Part shown: positions 44,877 to 54,402 of the stretch, one piece after another
Layout of the letters: each line of letters opens with the position of its first letter
Numbering within the stretch: position 1 is the stretch's first letter
Source: an uncultured Aquimarina sp.
Lineage (GTDB): Bacteria > Bacteroidota > Bacteroidia > Flavobacteriales > Flavobacteriaceae
Assembly (NCBI GenBank): GCA_947501475.1
Contig: CANMWA010000006.1
Span: 1-64,000 of the forward strand
Direction: 5' to 3'
Length of the DNA stretch: 64,000 nucleotides
Made by a program: the position numbers and the translations under genes
Notes under the pieces: generated by a model
What the model was told of the DNA's origin: nothing
The model's database searches: none
Seen by the model: only the letters and a program-made list of their open reading frames with translations

Positions 44877-46079
44877 ATGATCAAAATACTTAAAAATATA
44901 AAAGGAGATAGAGTCATATGGGCTGTTGCAGCCTTGTTGGCATTATTCTCTTTTCTTCCTGTGTATAGTGCTAGTAGTAATTTAGCTTATTTATACGGAG
45001 ACGGAGACACTTTTATTTTTTTGGTAAAACACTTTGCACATCTAGTTTTAGGGTTTTTGATTATGTATGGGGTACATAAAATACCATATCAATATTTTAA
45101 AGGATTATCTATCATAATGATTCCTCTGGTGATTATACTTTTGTTGGTTACCATGGCTCAAAATACAACAATAGAGGGGGCAAATGCGAGCAGATGGATA
45201 CGAATCCCATTTGTGGGAGTAACATTTCAAACCTCTACATTGGCAGCTGTAGTTTTAATGACTTATGTTGCAAGGTATCTTTCAAAAATTAAAGATGAAG
45301 TAGTTTCTTTTAAAGAAACAATATTGCCATTATGGTTACCAGTATTTTTAATATTAATGCTAATTCTACCTGCAAATTTTTCTACAGCGGCGATTATATT
45401 TTCGATGGTAATGATGCTAGTGTTTCTTGGGGGCTATCCTTTTAAATACATTATGGTAGTTTTAGGAACGGGTTTGCTTGCACTTACTTTTTTTATTTTG
45501 TTTGCCAAAGCATTTCCTGAGGTTTTTCCTAATCGTGTAGATACTTGGGTAAATAGAATAGAAAATTTTGCTGATGATAGTGAAACCCAAGAGGATTACC
45601 AGATCGAGCGAGCAAAGATTGCAATTGCTCGAGGAGGAGTTATGGGTACTGGCCCAGGAAAAAGTGTACAGCGAAATTTTTTACCACAGTCATCTTCAGA
45701 TTTTATTTACGCCATTATTATTGAAGAATGGGGGTTTCTTGGAGGCTTTTTTCTAATGCTATTGTATTTACTCCTTTTATTTCGATTGATTATAGTCGCC
45801 CATAAAAGTGTTGATGTTTTTGGTAAATTATTAGTAATTGGGGTTGGCCTTCCAATAGTTTTTCAGGCATTAATTAATATGGCTGTAGCAGTAGAGTTAT
45901 TTCCAGTGACAGGGCAAACACTTCCATTGATCAGTAGCGGGGGTACCTCAATTTGGATGACCTGCCTAGCGATAGGGATAGTCTTGAGTATTAGTAGCAA
46001 ACGAGAAGAAATTATAGAAGAACAACAATATAGAGAAAAAGAAGAAAATCCATTAGAAGTTTTGCATGAAATATTATGA
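44877..46079 (+). CDS. ftsW: FtsW/RodA/SpoVE family peptidoglycan glycosyltransferase
   Basis: The 400-residue SEDS membrane protein has about ten spans. The SEDS signatures are visible: [12 protein letters not shown] (about 100), the catalytic-loop region [30 protein letters not shown] (about 258, split here as GTGPGKSV and [16 protein letters not shown]), and [10 protein letters not shown] (about 345). Its location in the dcw cluster argues for FtsW rather than RodA. It polymerises glycan with FtsI during septation. It overlaps murG by 4 bp. Confidence 0.93.
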   Translation: MIKILKNIKGDRVIWAVAALLALFSFLPVYSASSNLAYLYGDGDTFIFLVKHFAHLVLGFLIMYGVHKIPYQYFKGLSIIMIPLVIILLLVTMAQNTTIEGANASRWIRIPFVGVTFQTSTLAAVVLMTYVARYLSKIKDEVVSFKETILPLWLPVFLILMLILPANFSTAAIIFSMVMMLVFLGGYPFKYIMVVLGTGLLALTFFILFAKAFPEVFPNRVDTWVNRIENFADDSETQEDYQIERAKIAIARGGVMGTGPGKSVQRNFLPQSSSDFIYAIIIEEWGFLGGFFLMLLYLLLLFRLIIVAHKSVDVFGKLLVIGVGLPIVFQALINMAVAVELFPVTGQTLPLISSGGTSIWMTCLAIGIVLSISSKREEIIEEQQYREKEENPLEVLHEIL

Positions 46080-47173
46080 GTAAAAAACTTAAAGTCATAT
46101 TGTCTGGTGGAGGTACAGGTGGTCATATCTATCCTGCAATAGCTATTGCCAATGAATTAAGCAATAGGTATCCAGATGCGTCTATGTTGTTTGTAGGAGC
46201 AAAAGATCGTATGGAAATGCAAAAAGTTCCTCAGGCTGGATATGAGATTGTTGGCTTATGGATTAGTGGTATTCAGCGAAAACTAACGGTAAGTAATTTA
46301 TTGTTTCCAATAAAACTATTAAGTAGCCTTTGGAGATCCAGAAGGATTATCAAAAAATTTCAACCCGATGTAGTGATAGGAACAGGTGGATTTGCCAGCG
46401 GACCATTATTAAAAATGGCTAATTCAAAAAAAATCCCAACAGTATTACAAGAACAAAATTCATTTCCTGGGATAACAAATAAGTGGTTGGCAAAAGGGGC
46501 AGACAAAATATGTGTAGCCTATAATGATATGGAGCGGTTTTTTCCAGAAGTAAAAATTGTAAAAACCGGAAATCCTGTTCGTCAGGATTTATTAGAAATT
46601 GATAGTAAAAGAGATCAAGCAGTTGCAAAATATAACCTTGATGTTGTAAAGAAAACAGTATTAGTACTAGGGGGTAGTTTAGGCGCAAGAAGAGTAAATC
46701 AACTGATAGAAAAAGAACTTGACTTTTTTAGCGAGAATCAGGTGCAATTAATTTGGCAGTGTGGTAAACTGTATTATGATGAATATAAAAAGTATTCTGA
46801 TACTAATGATGTACAGGTACATCAATTTCTTGACACTATGGATTTGGCGTATGCTGCTGCAGATATTATTATTTCAAGAGCAGGAGCGAGTTCAGTTTCC
46901 GAACTATGTATCGTTGCCAAACCGGTACTATTTATTCCTTCTCCCAATGTAGCCGAAGACCATCAGACAAAAAATGCGAAGGCTATTACAGATCATAAAG
47001 GAGCGAAAATGTTAACAGAAGCAGAGCTTGATAAAAAATTTCAAACAACCTTTTTAGAAGTGATAACCTCTGAAAAAGAACAAAAAGAACTTTCAGATAA
47101 TATCAAAAAAATGGCTTTGCCAAATGCAACATCAGATATAGTCGATGAAATTGAAAAATTAATAAAAAAGTAA
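46076..47173 (+). CDS. murG: UDP-GlcNAc:lipid I N-acetylglucosaminyltransferase
   Basis: The 365-residue GT28 enzyme converts lipid I to lipid II at the inner face of the membrane. The N-terminal glycine-rich loop is [11 protein letters not shown] (about 9-19), followed by GTGGFASGP (about 102) and a second G-loop [10 protein letters not shown] (about 198). The donor-binding [11 protein letters not shown] segment is near 268. The gene overlaps ftsW by 4 bp and is 17 bp from murC. Confidence 0.95.
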   Translation: MSKKLKVILSGGGTGGHIYPAIAIANELSNRYPDASMLFVGAKDRMEMQKVPQAGYEIVGLWISGIQRKLTVSNLLFPIKLLSSLWRSRRIIKKFQPDVVIGTGGFASGPLLKMANSKKIPTVLQEQNSFPGITNKWLAKGADKICVAYNDMERFFPEVKIVKTGNPVRQDLLEIDSKRDQAVAKYNLDVVKKTVLVLGGSLGARRVNQLIEKELDFFSENQVQLIWQCGKLYYDEYKKYSDTNDVQVHQFLDTMDLAYAAADIIISRAGASSVSELCIVAKPVLFIPSPNVAEDHQTKNAKAITDHKGAKMLTEAELDKKFQTTFLEVITSEKEQKELSDNIKKMALPNATSDIVDEIEKLIKK

Positions 47174-47190
47174 TAGCGCTTGTAGTGCAA

Positions 47191-48537
47191 ATGAATAAAG
47201 GATTAGAAAACATACAAAACATTTACTTTGTCGGCATAGGCGGTATCGGTATGAGTGCTCTTGCTCGATATTTTAAGTCTTTGAATAAAAATGTTGCGGG
47301 ATATGATAAAACACCAAGTCAGATTACTAATGATTTATCTGCATTACATATAGCGATTCACTTTAAAGATGATATACAAGCAATCCCAGAAGTGTTTCTA
47401 AATAAAGAGAATACCCTTGTTGTGTATACTCCTGCTGTGCCTAAAAACCATAAAGAACTTAACTATTTTATGGAGCATAACTTTTCTGTGAAGAAAAGAG
47501 CAGAGGTTTTGGGGATAATTACTCAAAACACCTATACACTAGCAGTGGCTGGTACACATGGTAAGACAACCACAACAGCCATTCTTGGGCATTTGCTTAA
47601 AGAAAGTGGGGCAAAAGTAACTGCGTTTTTGGGTGGAATAAGTGAAAATTATAATTCTAATCTTATTCTTGAAGGAAATGAAGTGGTGGTAGTCGAAGCA
47701 GATGAGTTTGATAGATCATTTTTGCAACTACATCCTGATATTGCAGCTATAACTTCTATGGATGCAGATCATTTAGATATTTATGAAAAAGCTAATGCGT
47801 TAGAAGAGTCTTTTATAGAATTTTCTGCTAAAGCAAAAGATTATCTTTTGGTGTGTAATGGGCTTCCGGTAGTAGGAATGACTTTTGGAATAGATGATGA
47901 TTCTGATTACTGTGCTCAGCATATACGAATAGATAACGGTACTTATATTTTTGATTTAAAAACACCAGATCAATATATTAAAGATTTGCATTTAAACCTG
48001 CCAGGTAAACACAACTTGTTAAATGCGATTACGGCCTTTGCCATAGCTTTGCTATACGGCTCCCCGACCGAATCTTTGGCGAAGGCCTTATTTTCATTTA
48101 AAGGCGTTCAACGCAGGTTTAGTTATCAAATAAAAACAGATGATTTGATATATATCGATGATTATGCACATCATCCAACAGAAATCAATGCCCTACATCA
48201 GGCTGTAAGAGAAATGCATCCTAATAAAAATGTACTAGCGATTTTTCAACCACATTTATATAGTCGAACCAGAGACTTTGCAAGCGAGTTTGCACAAAGC
48301 CTTAGTCAGTTTGATCAATTACTTCTTTTGGATATATATCCCGCAAGAGAGTTGCCAATGGAAGGTGTGACATCAGAATGGTTATTAGAAATGGTCGATA
48401 TAGAGAATAAAAAATTAATAGAAAAACATGGTATAATAGACGAGATAACAAAAAGTAAAGCTCAAGTTGTTTTAACTATTGGGGCAGGAGATATAGGAGA
48501 AGAAGTGAATAGTATAAAAGAATTTTTATTAGTATGA
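47191..48537 (+). CDS. murC: UDP-MurNAc--L-alanine ligase
   Basis: The roughly 448-residue Mur ligase adds L-Ala, the first stem residue. The N-terminal nucleotide fold is VGIGGIGMSALA (about 14), the ATP loop GTHGKTTT (about 122), then SMDADHLDIYE (about 188) and DDYAHHPTE (about 325). An in-frame GTG at 47185 exists, but the ATG at 47191 is preferred. The gene overlaps ftsQ by 4 bp. Confidence 0.95.
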   Translation: MNKGLENIQNIYFVGIGGIGMSALARYFKSLNKNVAGYDKTPSQITNDLSALHIAIHFKDDIQAIPEVFLNKENTLVVYTPAVPKNHKELNYFMEHNFSVKKRAEVLGIITQNTYTLAVAGTHGKTTTTAILGHLLKESGAKVTAFLGGISENYNSNLILEGNEVVVVEADEFDRSFLQLHPDIAAITSMDADHLDIYEKANALEESFIEFSAKAKDYLLVCNGLPVVGMTFGIDDDSDYCAQHIRIDNGTYIFDLKTPDQYIKDLHLNLPGKHNLLNAITAFAIALLYGSPTESLAKALFSFKGVQRRFSYQIKTDDLIYIDDYAHHPTEINALHQAVREMHPNKNVLAIFQPHLYSRTRDFASEFAQSLSQFDQLLLLDIYPARELPMEGVTSEWLLEMVDIENKKLIEKHGIIDEITKSKAQVVLTIGAGDIGEEVNSIKEFLLV

Positions 48538-49253
48538 AGAGAAAGATATTGACATATTTAAAATTTATGAGCTTGATCATTTTGGTCGTTGTTCTTTTTG
48601 CTTTTACAGCAAAGCGTAACAAGCAAAGAAAAATTAATCAAGTGCTTATAGAATTTATCGAAGAACAAGATCCTTATGTAAATGAAACGACGGTTAATAA
48701 ATTGTTAATACAAAATCAGGAGAGGGTTACGAACGTGGGTAAAGAAATTTTAGTTTTGAATACTGTAGAGCAAGATCTTGATTCACACAAAATGATAGAG
48801 CATTCTGATGTGTATCTTACTGTAAATGGGGAGCTTAGAGCAAGAATAAAACAACGCACCCCAATTGCACGGGTTAATGCAATTACTCCTTTTTATGTAG
48901 ATGTTATTGGAAATACGATGCCTTTGTCTGATAGTTATTCGGCACATGTGCCTTTAGTGCATAACGTATCAGAGAGAGAAGTGCTTGAAGTTTTTCCTTT
49001 GCTAAAAAAAATTCAGGAAGATAAATTCTTGAAAAAACATGTAGTTGGAGTATACCTAAACAATGAAAAATTGTATGAATTGGAATTAAGAGTATTAGAT
49101 TTTAGAATTGTTATAGGTAAGGTTGAAAATTTAAATAGTAAGATTAAAAATTTTAAAGCATTTTATCAAAAAGCATTAGGAGATCAAAGTCTTGGAAAAT
49201 ATAACAAAGTGAGTTTACAATTTAGTAATCAAGTGGTGTGCACCATAAAATAA
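48534..49253 (+). CDS. ftsQ: Cell division protein FtsQ/DivIB
   Basis: The 239-residue bitopic protein has one membrane span (about 12-28) and a periplasmic part with a POTRA-like start (INQVLIEFIEEQDPYVNE) and the beta domain (LRARIKQRTPIARVN, about 100-115). Similarity across phyla is modest; place and topology settle the call. It overlaps murC by 4 bp and is 7 bp from ftsA. It links FtsL/FtsB-type proteins to the septal synthase. Confidence 0.9.
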   Translation: MKRKILTYLKFMSLIILVVVLFAFTAKRNKQRKINQVLIEFIEEQDPYVNETTVNKLLIQNQERVTNVGKEILVLNTVEQDLDSHKMIEHSDVYLTVNGELRARIKQRTPIARVNAITPFYVDVIGNTMPLSDSYSAHVPLVHNVSEREVLEVFPLLKKIQEDKFLKKHVVGVYLNNEKLYELELRVLDFRIVIGKVENLNSKIKNFKAFYQKALGDQSLGKYNKVSLQFSNQVVCTIK

Positions 49254-49260
49254 TACCAAT

Positions 49261-50619
49261 ATGAAACGAGAAGTAAATGAAATAGCGGTAGGATTAGATA
49301 TAGGAACAACAAAGATTGTTGCTATGGTAGGTAAATACAATGAGTATGGAAAAATGGAGGTTTTGGGTGTAGGTAAATCCAAAAGCCTTGGTGTACATAG
49401 AGGTGTAGTTAATAATATAACACAAACTATCCAATCAATACAGCAAGCTGTTCAAGAAGCAGAAAGTATTTCTGGGGTTAAAATTAACGATGTTACTGTA
49501 GGTATTGCGGGTCAACATATTCGTAGTTTACAACACAGTGATTATATCACAAGACCTAATGCCGATGCAGTTATCGATGAAGATGATATCGATAAGCTAT
49601 GTAATCAAGTGCATAAATTAGTAATGTTACCAGGAGAAGAAATTTTACATGTATTACCACAAGAGTATAAAGTAGACGGTCAAGCCGAAATAAAAGAACC
49701 TGTAGGCATGTATGGAGGAAGACTCGAAGCCAATTTTCATGTGGTGGTAGGGCAGGTTACCTCTATTCGTAATATCGGAAGATGTGTAAAAAGCTCAGAC
49801 TTAGAATTGTCTGATGTAACTCTAGAGCCTTTGGCTTCAGCAAATGCAGTATTAAGTCAAGAAGAAAAAGAAGCTGGAGTAGCACTAATTGATATAGGAG
49901 GAGGAACGACAGATTTAGCAATTTTTAAAGATGGTATTATTCGTCATACAGCAGTAATACCTTTTGGAGGAAATGTAATTACAGAAGACATTAAAGAAGG
50001 ATGCTCAATTATCGAAAAACAAGCAGAATTATTAAAGATAAAATTTGGATCAGCCTGGCCAGGAGAAAATAAAGATAATGAGATTGTATCGATCCCAGGA
50101 TTGCGAGGTAGAGAGCCTAAAGAGATTACCTTAAAAAATCTATCCAAAATCATTCATGCTCGCGTTGTAGAGATTGTAGAACAAGTTTTTTTAGAAATTA
50201 AAAACTATGGGCACGAATCTCCAAAGAAAAAATTAATCGCAGGTATAGTGTTAACAGGAGGAGGGTCGCAACTTAAACACCTAAAACAGCTTGTAGAATA
50301 TATTACAGGGATGGATACCAGAATAGGGTTCCCAAACGAACACCTTGCTGGTAATAGTGATTCTGAAACTACAAGCCCGATGTATGCAACAGCAGTAGGA
50401 TTAGTAATGGATGGACTTGTGCATATGAAGAAGCAGCAAAAAATAGTGAAAAAAGAAGAAGCTATAGCTAATGCACAATCAAGAGAAAATGTTGAAACAA
50501 CAACTATAGAGGATACAATAAATGAAGAAGAAAATCCTAGAATAGATCTAAAACCTAGAAAGAATATTCTAGAGAAATGGACAGAAAAGTTTAAGGAGTT
50601 TCTTGATAACGCCGAATAG
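49261..50619 (+). CDS. ftsA: Cell division protein FtsA
   Basis: The 452-residue actin-like ATPase has the phosphate-1 motif GLDIGTTKI (about 10-18), phosphate-2 IDIGGGTTDLAIF (about 210) and the adenosine motif VLTGGGSQLKHL (about 330). The C-terminus (EKWTEKFKEFLDNAE) is amphipathic, as expected for the membrane-targeting helix that tethers FtsZ. It lies 80 bp before ftsZ. Confidence 0.95.
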   Translation: MKREVNEIAVGLDIGTTKIVAMVGKYNEYGKMEVLGVGKSKSLGVHRGVVNNITQTIQSIQQAVQEAESISGVKINDVTVGIAGQHIRSLQHSDYITRPNADAVIDEDDIDKLCNQVHKLVMLPGEEILHVLPQEYKVDGQAEIKEPVGMYGGRLEANFHVVVGQVTSIRNIGRCVKSSDLELSDVTLEPLASANAVLSQEEKEAGVALIDIGGGTTDLAIFKDGIIRHTAVIPFGGNVITEDIKEGCSIIEKQAELLKIKFGSAWPGENKDNEIVSIPGLRGREPKEITLKNLSKIIHARVVEIVEQVFLEIKNYGHESPKKKLIAGIVLTGGGSQLKHLKQLVEYITGMDTRIGFPNEHLAGNSDSETTSPMYATAVGLVMDGLVHMKKQQKIVKKEEAIANAQSRENVETTTIEDTINEEENPRIDLKPRKNILEKWTEKFKEFLDNAE

Positions 50620-50699
50620 TTAATTAGGATGTGATAATGTTCATATTTTGAACAGTAAAAATATTTAAAAAAAGTAGGAGAACCAGAAAATTAGCAATT

Positions 50700-52670
50700 A
50701 TGAGTAATAACGAAGAGTTCGAGAATATTTCGTTTGATTTACCAAAAAATCAATCTAATACCATCAAAGTGATTGGTGTTGGAGGTGGCGGTAGCAATGC
50801 GATCAACCACATGTTCCAACAAGGGATTAAAGGAGTGGATTTTGTGATCTGTAATACAGATGCCCAAGCCTTAGAAAATAGTTCAATCCCTAATAAAATA
50901 CAATTAGGAGTTTCACTAACCGAAGGGTTAGGAGCGGGTGCAAATCCAGAAGTGGGAGAGCAATCTGCTGTAGAAAGCTACGAGGAGATAAAAAGAATGC
51001 TAGATACCAATACCAAAATGATTTTTATCACAGCAGGTATGGGTGGTGGTACAGGTACCGGAGCAGCTCCTATTATTGCCAAAATGGCAAGAGAACTCGA
51101 TATTCTTACGGTTGGTATTGTGACTATTCCGTTTCAGTTTGAAGGAAAAATGCGTAACGAACAAGCGCATTTGGGAGTAGAACGGTTGCGTGCACATGTT
51201 GACTCTTTGATTGTGATCAATAATAACAAGCTTAGAGAAGTTTATGGTAATTTAGGGTTTAAAGCTGGTTTCTCTAAAGCCGATGAAGTTCTTGCTACGG
51301 CATCTCGTGGTATAGCCGAAGTAATTACACATCATTATACACAAAACATAGATTTACGCGATGCTAAAACGGTTCTTAGTAATAGCGGTACGGCAATTAT
51401 GGGGTCTGCTAATGCCTCTGGTAATAAACGTGCTCATGATGCTATTGTAAAAGCGCTAGATTCTCCTTTGCTTAATGATAATAAAATTGCAGGTGCTAAA
51501 AATGTATTGTTGTTAATTGTTTCTGGTAAAGAAGAAATCACTATCGATGAGATTGGAGAGATTAATGATCATATCCAACAAGAAGCTGGCCACGGAGCCA
51601 ACATCATTATGGGGGTAGGAGAGGATGAATCTTTAGAAGATGCAATCTCTGTAACCGTTATCGCAACTGGTTTTGATGTAGAACAACAGGATGATATCGT
51701 AAATACTGAGACTAAGAAAATTATTCATACACTTGAAGACGAGCAACGAGCAGCTGTACAAGATTTAACACCTAAATCTACAGGTAAAGTTACTCCAATA
51801 CTATCTCGACTGCCTAAAAAAGAAAAAACAGAAGAGCCATCGGTTATAAAACATGAGTTGATTGAAGATGAAGATAATGCATTGCTTCCAACAACAGATT
51901 TGCTAAAAAACATAGATGTAGAATACGAAATAGTAGATGCTTTTACTCCAGACAATGATTTTGTGATTATTAATGCGCAAGATATTATTAAAGAAATTGA
52001 GGTTAATGATGCAAAAGAAATTGCAGCAGCTGAAGAACAAGAAAAAGAAGATCAATTTGCATTGGCATTTGATATGCCTGTAGACGGAAATAAAGAAGAG
52101 CATGATATTCCAGCAGCTTCTTCAATAGAACCTGTTAATGACCAAATAGAAGAAGAACAATCTATTGTTTTTGATTTAAGTGATGATATCTTAGATATGG
52201 AAGTCAAAGATCCAATAGAAGTAGTTCCTGCAGGAGAAACGGTATCTGGTGGCGGACGTAAATATAGTCTTGAAGATTATATGGAAGAAGAAAAAAGACT
52301 AACCGATGCGCAACCTGCCGAAGTTATCGAAGAAGATGAAGAAGTAGTTTTTGAAAAGAAAACCATAGCTCCAGAACCACAGCCAGAAGAATCGGGAGAT
52401 GTAGATCCGATGAATCAGCCTATTTCTGAAACGCTTAAAGCTAGAGCTGCAGAACGTCGCGCAAAAATGAAAGAATTTAATTATAAATTCAAAAACAATT
52501 CTTCTAAAATTGATGATATAGAGAAAGAACCAGCGTATAAACGTGCAGGAATTGATGTCGATGACAAACCTGATGATTCTGGATTATCGAGAACATCATT
52601 AGGTACAGATAGCAACGATGATATTCAACTACGTAAGAACAATTCTTTTTTACATGATAATGTAGATTAA
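50700..52670 (+). CDS. ftsZ: Cell division protein FtsZ with long C-terminal extension
   Basis: The 656-residue tubulin homologue forms the Z ring. The GTPase core (about 1-330) has GVGGGGSNAI, the tubulin signature GGGTGTGAAP (about 114-123) and the T7 region. After about residue 335 comes an acidic, low-complexity linker of about 300 residues, much longer than in E. coli (383 residues in total), ending in a conserved-looking SFLHDNVD tail. Long FtsZ linkers are usual in Bacteroidota. A terminator follows. Confidence 0.96.
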   Translation: MSNNEEFENISFDLPKNQSNTIKVIGVGGGGSNAINHMFQQGIKGVDFVICNTDAQALENSSIPNKIQLGVSLTEGLGAGANPEVGEQSAVESYEEIKRMLDTNTKMIFITAGMGGGTGTGAAPIIAKMARELDILTVGIVTIPFQFEGKMRNEQAHLGVERLRAHVDSLIVINNNKLREVYGNLGFKAGFSKADEVLATASRGIAEVITHHYTQNIDLRDAKTVLSNSGTAIMGSANASGNKRAHDAIVKALDSPLLNDNKIAGAKNVLLLIVSGKEEITIDEIGEINDHIQQEAGHGANIIMGVGEDESLEDAISVTVIATGFDVEQQDDIVNTETKKIIHTLEDEQRAAVQDLTPKSTGKVTPILSRLPKKEKTEEPSVIKHELIEDEDNALLPTTDLLKNIDVEYEIVDAFTPDNDFVIINAQDIIKEIEVNDAKEIAAAEEQEKEDQFALAFDMPVDGNKEEHDIPAASSIEPVNDQIEEEQSIVFDLSDDILDMEVKDPIEVVPAGETVSGGGRKYSLEDYMEEEKRLTDAQPAEVIEEDEEVVFEKKTIAPEPQPEESGDVDPMNQPISETLKARAAERRAKMKEFNYKFKNNSSKIDDIEKEPAYKRAGIDVDDKPDDSGLSRTSLGTDSNDDIQLRKNNSFLHDNVD

Positions 52671-52752
52671 TAGAGGCTTATATGTATAGATATTATTTAG
52701 TAGTATACGAAGTGCCATTCTAGGTAAAGCTGTAATCTAAAAAAATAACTAG

Positions 52753-52793
52753 ATAAACCGATAATCTCAATATAGAGTATCGGTTTATTTTTT
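52753..52793 (+). terminator. Terminator of the dcw cluster
   Basis: An 11-bp perfect stem (52753-52763 with 52778-52788) has a 14-base loop and is followed by a T-tract. It ends the ftsZ transcript and runs directly into the -7 element of yqeY. Confidence 0.85.
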
Positions 52794-52800
52794 ATCTTCG
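52793..52800 (+). promoter_or_regulatory. -7-like element of yqeY
   Basis: TATCTTCG is one mismatch from TAnnTTTG, 29 bp before the yqeY ATG. It overlaps the end of the ftsZ terminator T-tract. No clear -33 TTG. Confidence 0.35.
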
Positions 52801-52829
52801 CATTCCTAAAAAGATTAAAACTATTTATC

Positions 52830-53279
52830 ATGAGTTTACAACAAGATGTAATGACAGCAATGAAAGAGGCAATGAAAGCCAAAGACACTAACGCTTTGAC
52901 ATCCTTGCGTGCCATTAAATCAGCTATTTTGTTGGCTCAAACAGAAACTGGAGCAAAAGAGGAATTGACAGAAGATCAAGAACTGGCACTATTACAAAAA
53001 CTAGTAAAACAGCGTAAAGATAGCGCAGCAATTTTTACAGAACAAAATAGAGGTGACTTAGCGCAACCTGAACTTGATCAGGCAAAGGTGATCGAACAGT
53101 TTTTACCCGAACAGCTTACAGAAGAAGAAATAGAAAAGGTGGTGGTAATGACAATAGAAGAGACTGGAGCATCTGGTATGAAGGATATGGGTAAGGTGAT
53201 GGGGATAGTTTCTAAAGAATTGGCAGGGCAAGCAGATGGCAAGACTATTTCTGCTATTGTAAAGAAAAAATTAGCATAA
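52830..53279 (+). CDS. GatB/YqeY domain-containing protein
   Basis: The 149-residue protein is of the YqeY family, related to the C-terminal tRNA-binding domain of GatB and found alone in many bacteria. Segments MKEAMKAKDTNALTSLRAIKSAI, read here as KEAMKAKDTNALTSLR, and FLPEQLTEEEI and GKVMGIVSKEL are typical. Its function is unknown, though a tRNA-linked role is suspected. tRNA-Arg begins 12 bp after its stop with no promoter between, so the two are probably one transcript. Confidence 0.92.
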   Translation: MSLQQDVMTAMKEAMKAKDTNALTSLRAIKSAILLAQTETGAKEELTEDQELALLQKLVKQRKDSAAIFTEQNRGDLAQPELDQAKVIEQFLPEQLTEEEIEKVVVMTIEETGASGMKDMGKVMGIVSKELAGQADGKTISAIVKKKLA

Positions 53280-53290
53280 AAATAATATTA

Positions 53291-53364
53291 GGCCGCGTGG
53301 CGCAACTGAATAGCGCATCAGATTTCGGCTCTGAGGGTTGGGGGTTTGAATCCCTCCGCGGTCA
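53291..53364 (+). tRNA. tRNA-Arg, anticodon UCG
   Basis: A complete 74-nt cloverleaf: acceptor ggccgcg with cgcggtc (one G-U) plus discriminator A; D arm gcgc/gcgc; anticodon arm tcaga-tttcggc-tctga, giving anticodon TCG (reads CGA and related Arg codons); T arm ggggg-tttgaat-ccctc. CCA is not encoded. It follows yqeY closely. Its 3' end is repeated in partial copies downstream, the sign of an integration site. Confidence 0.93.
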
Positions 53365-53374
53365 CATCAAGCAC

Positions 53375-53402
53375 AAAACCTGCAATGAAATTGCAGGTTT
53401 TT
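53375..53402 (+). terminator. Terminator of tRNA-Arg
   Basis: aaaacctgcaat (53375-53386) pairs with attgcaggtttt (53390-53401) around a three-base loop. It begins 10 bp after the tRNA end. Confidence 0.88.
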
Positions 53403-53484
53403 GTTATTTGGAAAAGATCGAAGTCAAAACTTCGAATCTTTGGAGAATAACAAAAACTGTAAAGCGACAGCTTTGCTAGTTTTG

Positions 53485-53587
53485 TATTTGCAGTAGTGAG
53501 TTTAATGGGATCAACTTGAGTTAATCCCTCCGCGGTCACTTTTTGGACAAAATTGTCCAACGCCAGACAATTTTGTCTGGCTTTTTT
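53485..53587 (+). repeat. tRNA-Arg 3'-end scar B1 with its own terminator
   Basis: The 17 bases aatccctccgcggtcac at 53523-53539 are identical to the tRNA 3' end region at 53349-53365. The 20 bases at 53485-53504 (tatttgcagtagtgagttta) recur at 54401-54420. Two hairpins follow: tggacaa/ttgtcca (53544-53559) and a terminator gccagacaa/ttgtctggc with a T-tract (53562-53587). No 5' half of a tRNA is present, so this is a tail copy, as left by site-specific integration at the tRNA. Confidence 0.75.
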
Positions 53588-53628
53588 GTTTGTAATTGTT
53601 ACTTTTATATTTAGAAAATATACCCAAT

Positions 53629-54102
53629 TGTTGTAGCACATTAGACAAAACGAATAAATGAGTACTTAAACCCAAAAGTTATAAACATGAAAAACTACAT
53701 AGATGGCTTCGTTCTTCCAATTCCTCGAATTTATTTGGACGAATACAAAAAGGCAGCTGAAAAAGTAGCTGAAATTTGGAAAGAGTATGGTGCAATTGCT
53801 TACTTCGAATTCGTTGGCGACGATTTATCTTTAGAAGGCACGAAATCTTTTATAGAAACCGTAGAAGCAAAAGAAGACGAGGAAATTGTATTTGGTTGGG
53901 TTGTGTTTCCTTCAAAAGAGATACGTGACTTAGCCAACAAAAAAGTTCCTACAGATCCAAGAATGACAGAATTAGTTGCACCCTTAACTGACCCTAATAA
54001 GTTAATATTTGATGGCAGTAGAATGGTTTATGGAGGGTTTCAACCACTTGTACAATCGAATGAATAGATTTGAAATATAAAGGAAAAGAACGTGCTACAA
54101 CA
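53629..54102. repeat. 11-bp inverted repeats flanking the DUF1428 gene
   Basis: tgttgtagcac at 53629-53639 and gtgctacaaca at 54092-54102 are perfect inverted copies lying 47 bp before and 24 bp after the single gene between them. They could be the ends of a cassette-like unit. No integrase or transposase is present. Confidence 0.5.
53687..54067 (+). CDS. DUF1428 domain-containing protein
   Basis: The 126-residue protein matches the DUF1428 family (YbaA of E. coli) along its length: YIDGFVLPIPRIYLDEYKKAAEKV (here noted as YIDGFVLPIP), WKEYGAIAYFEFVGDDL, FGWVVFPSKEIRD and the C-terminal PFDGSRMVYGGF-type segment FDGSRMVYGGFQPLV. The fold is a ferredoxin-like alpha/beta barrel half; no function is established. 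It stands alone between two sets of tRNA-Arg scars and two inverted repeats, so it was probably acquired as a cassette. Confidence 0.88.
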   Translation: MKNYIDGFVLPIPRIYLDEYKKAAEKVAEIWKEYGAIAYFEFVGDDLSLEGTKSFIETVEAKEDEEIVFGWVVFPSKEIRDLANKKVPTDPRMTELVAPLTDPNKLIFDGSRMVYGGFQPLVQSNE

Positions 54103-54355
54103 TGGTGTGTAAGTAATAAAACGAAAGTATAAACATAAAATTATGGTCAGTGTTAAACTGAAAAGTTAGTGAGTAAAAATCTGCTACTACTCATATACAA
54201 GATCGTTATTTTTAATTCTTCCCAAAAGTTATAAAAAAGTTAAAACATTAAAATCGAATACTATTTCAACAAGCTATCATCAAGGCTTGATGTTCTTTTG
54301 CGTACTCGGTTATTTCTTCTAAATACTCGGTTAAAAAGTTTGAACCGTGAATGTT

Positions 54356-54402
54356 CGCGGTCACATCAAGCAGAAAACCACGCCATTTGGCGTGGTTTTC
54401 TA
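54356..54402 (+). repeat. tRNA-Arg tail scar A2 with terminator
   Basis: cgcggtcacatcaagca at 54356-54372 is identical to 53357-53373, the end of tRNA-Arg plus its flank. A terminator stem follows at the same relative place (54372-54384 with 54389-54401), sharing the outer aaaacc/ggtttt pairs with the genuine tRNA terminator but with a different, still fully paired core. Confidence 0.75.

Noticed and set aside
53297..53479. 60-codon plus-strand open frame inside tRNA-Arg
   Set aside because: It begins within the tRNA and reads through its terminator; composition is that of the RNA gene and not of a protein.
53318..53641. 107-codon minus-strand open frame across tRNA-Arg and its terminator
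   Set aside because: It is antisense to the tRNA and to two hairpin terminators, has no recognisable protein character, and is explained by the repeated tRNA tails.
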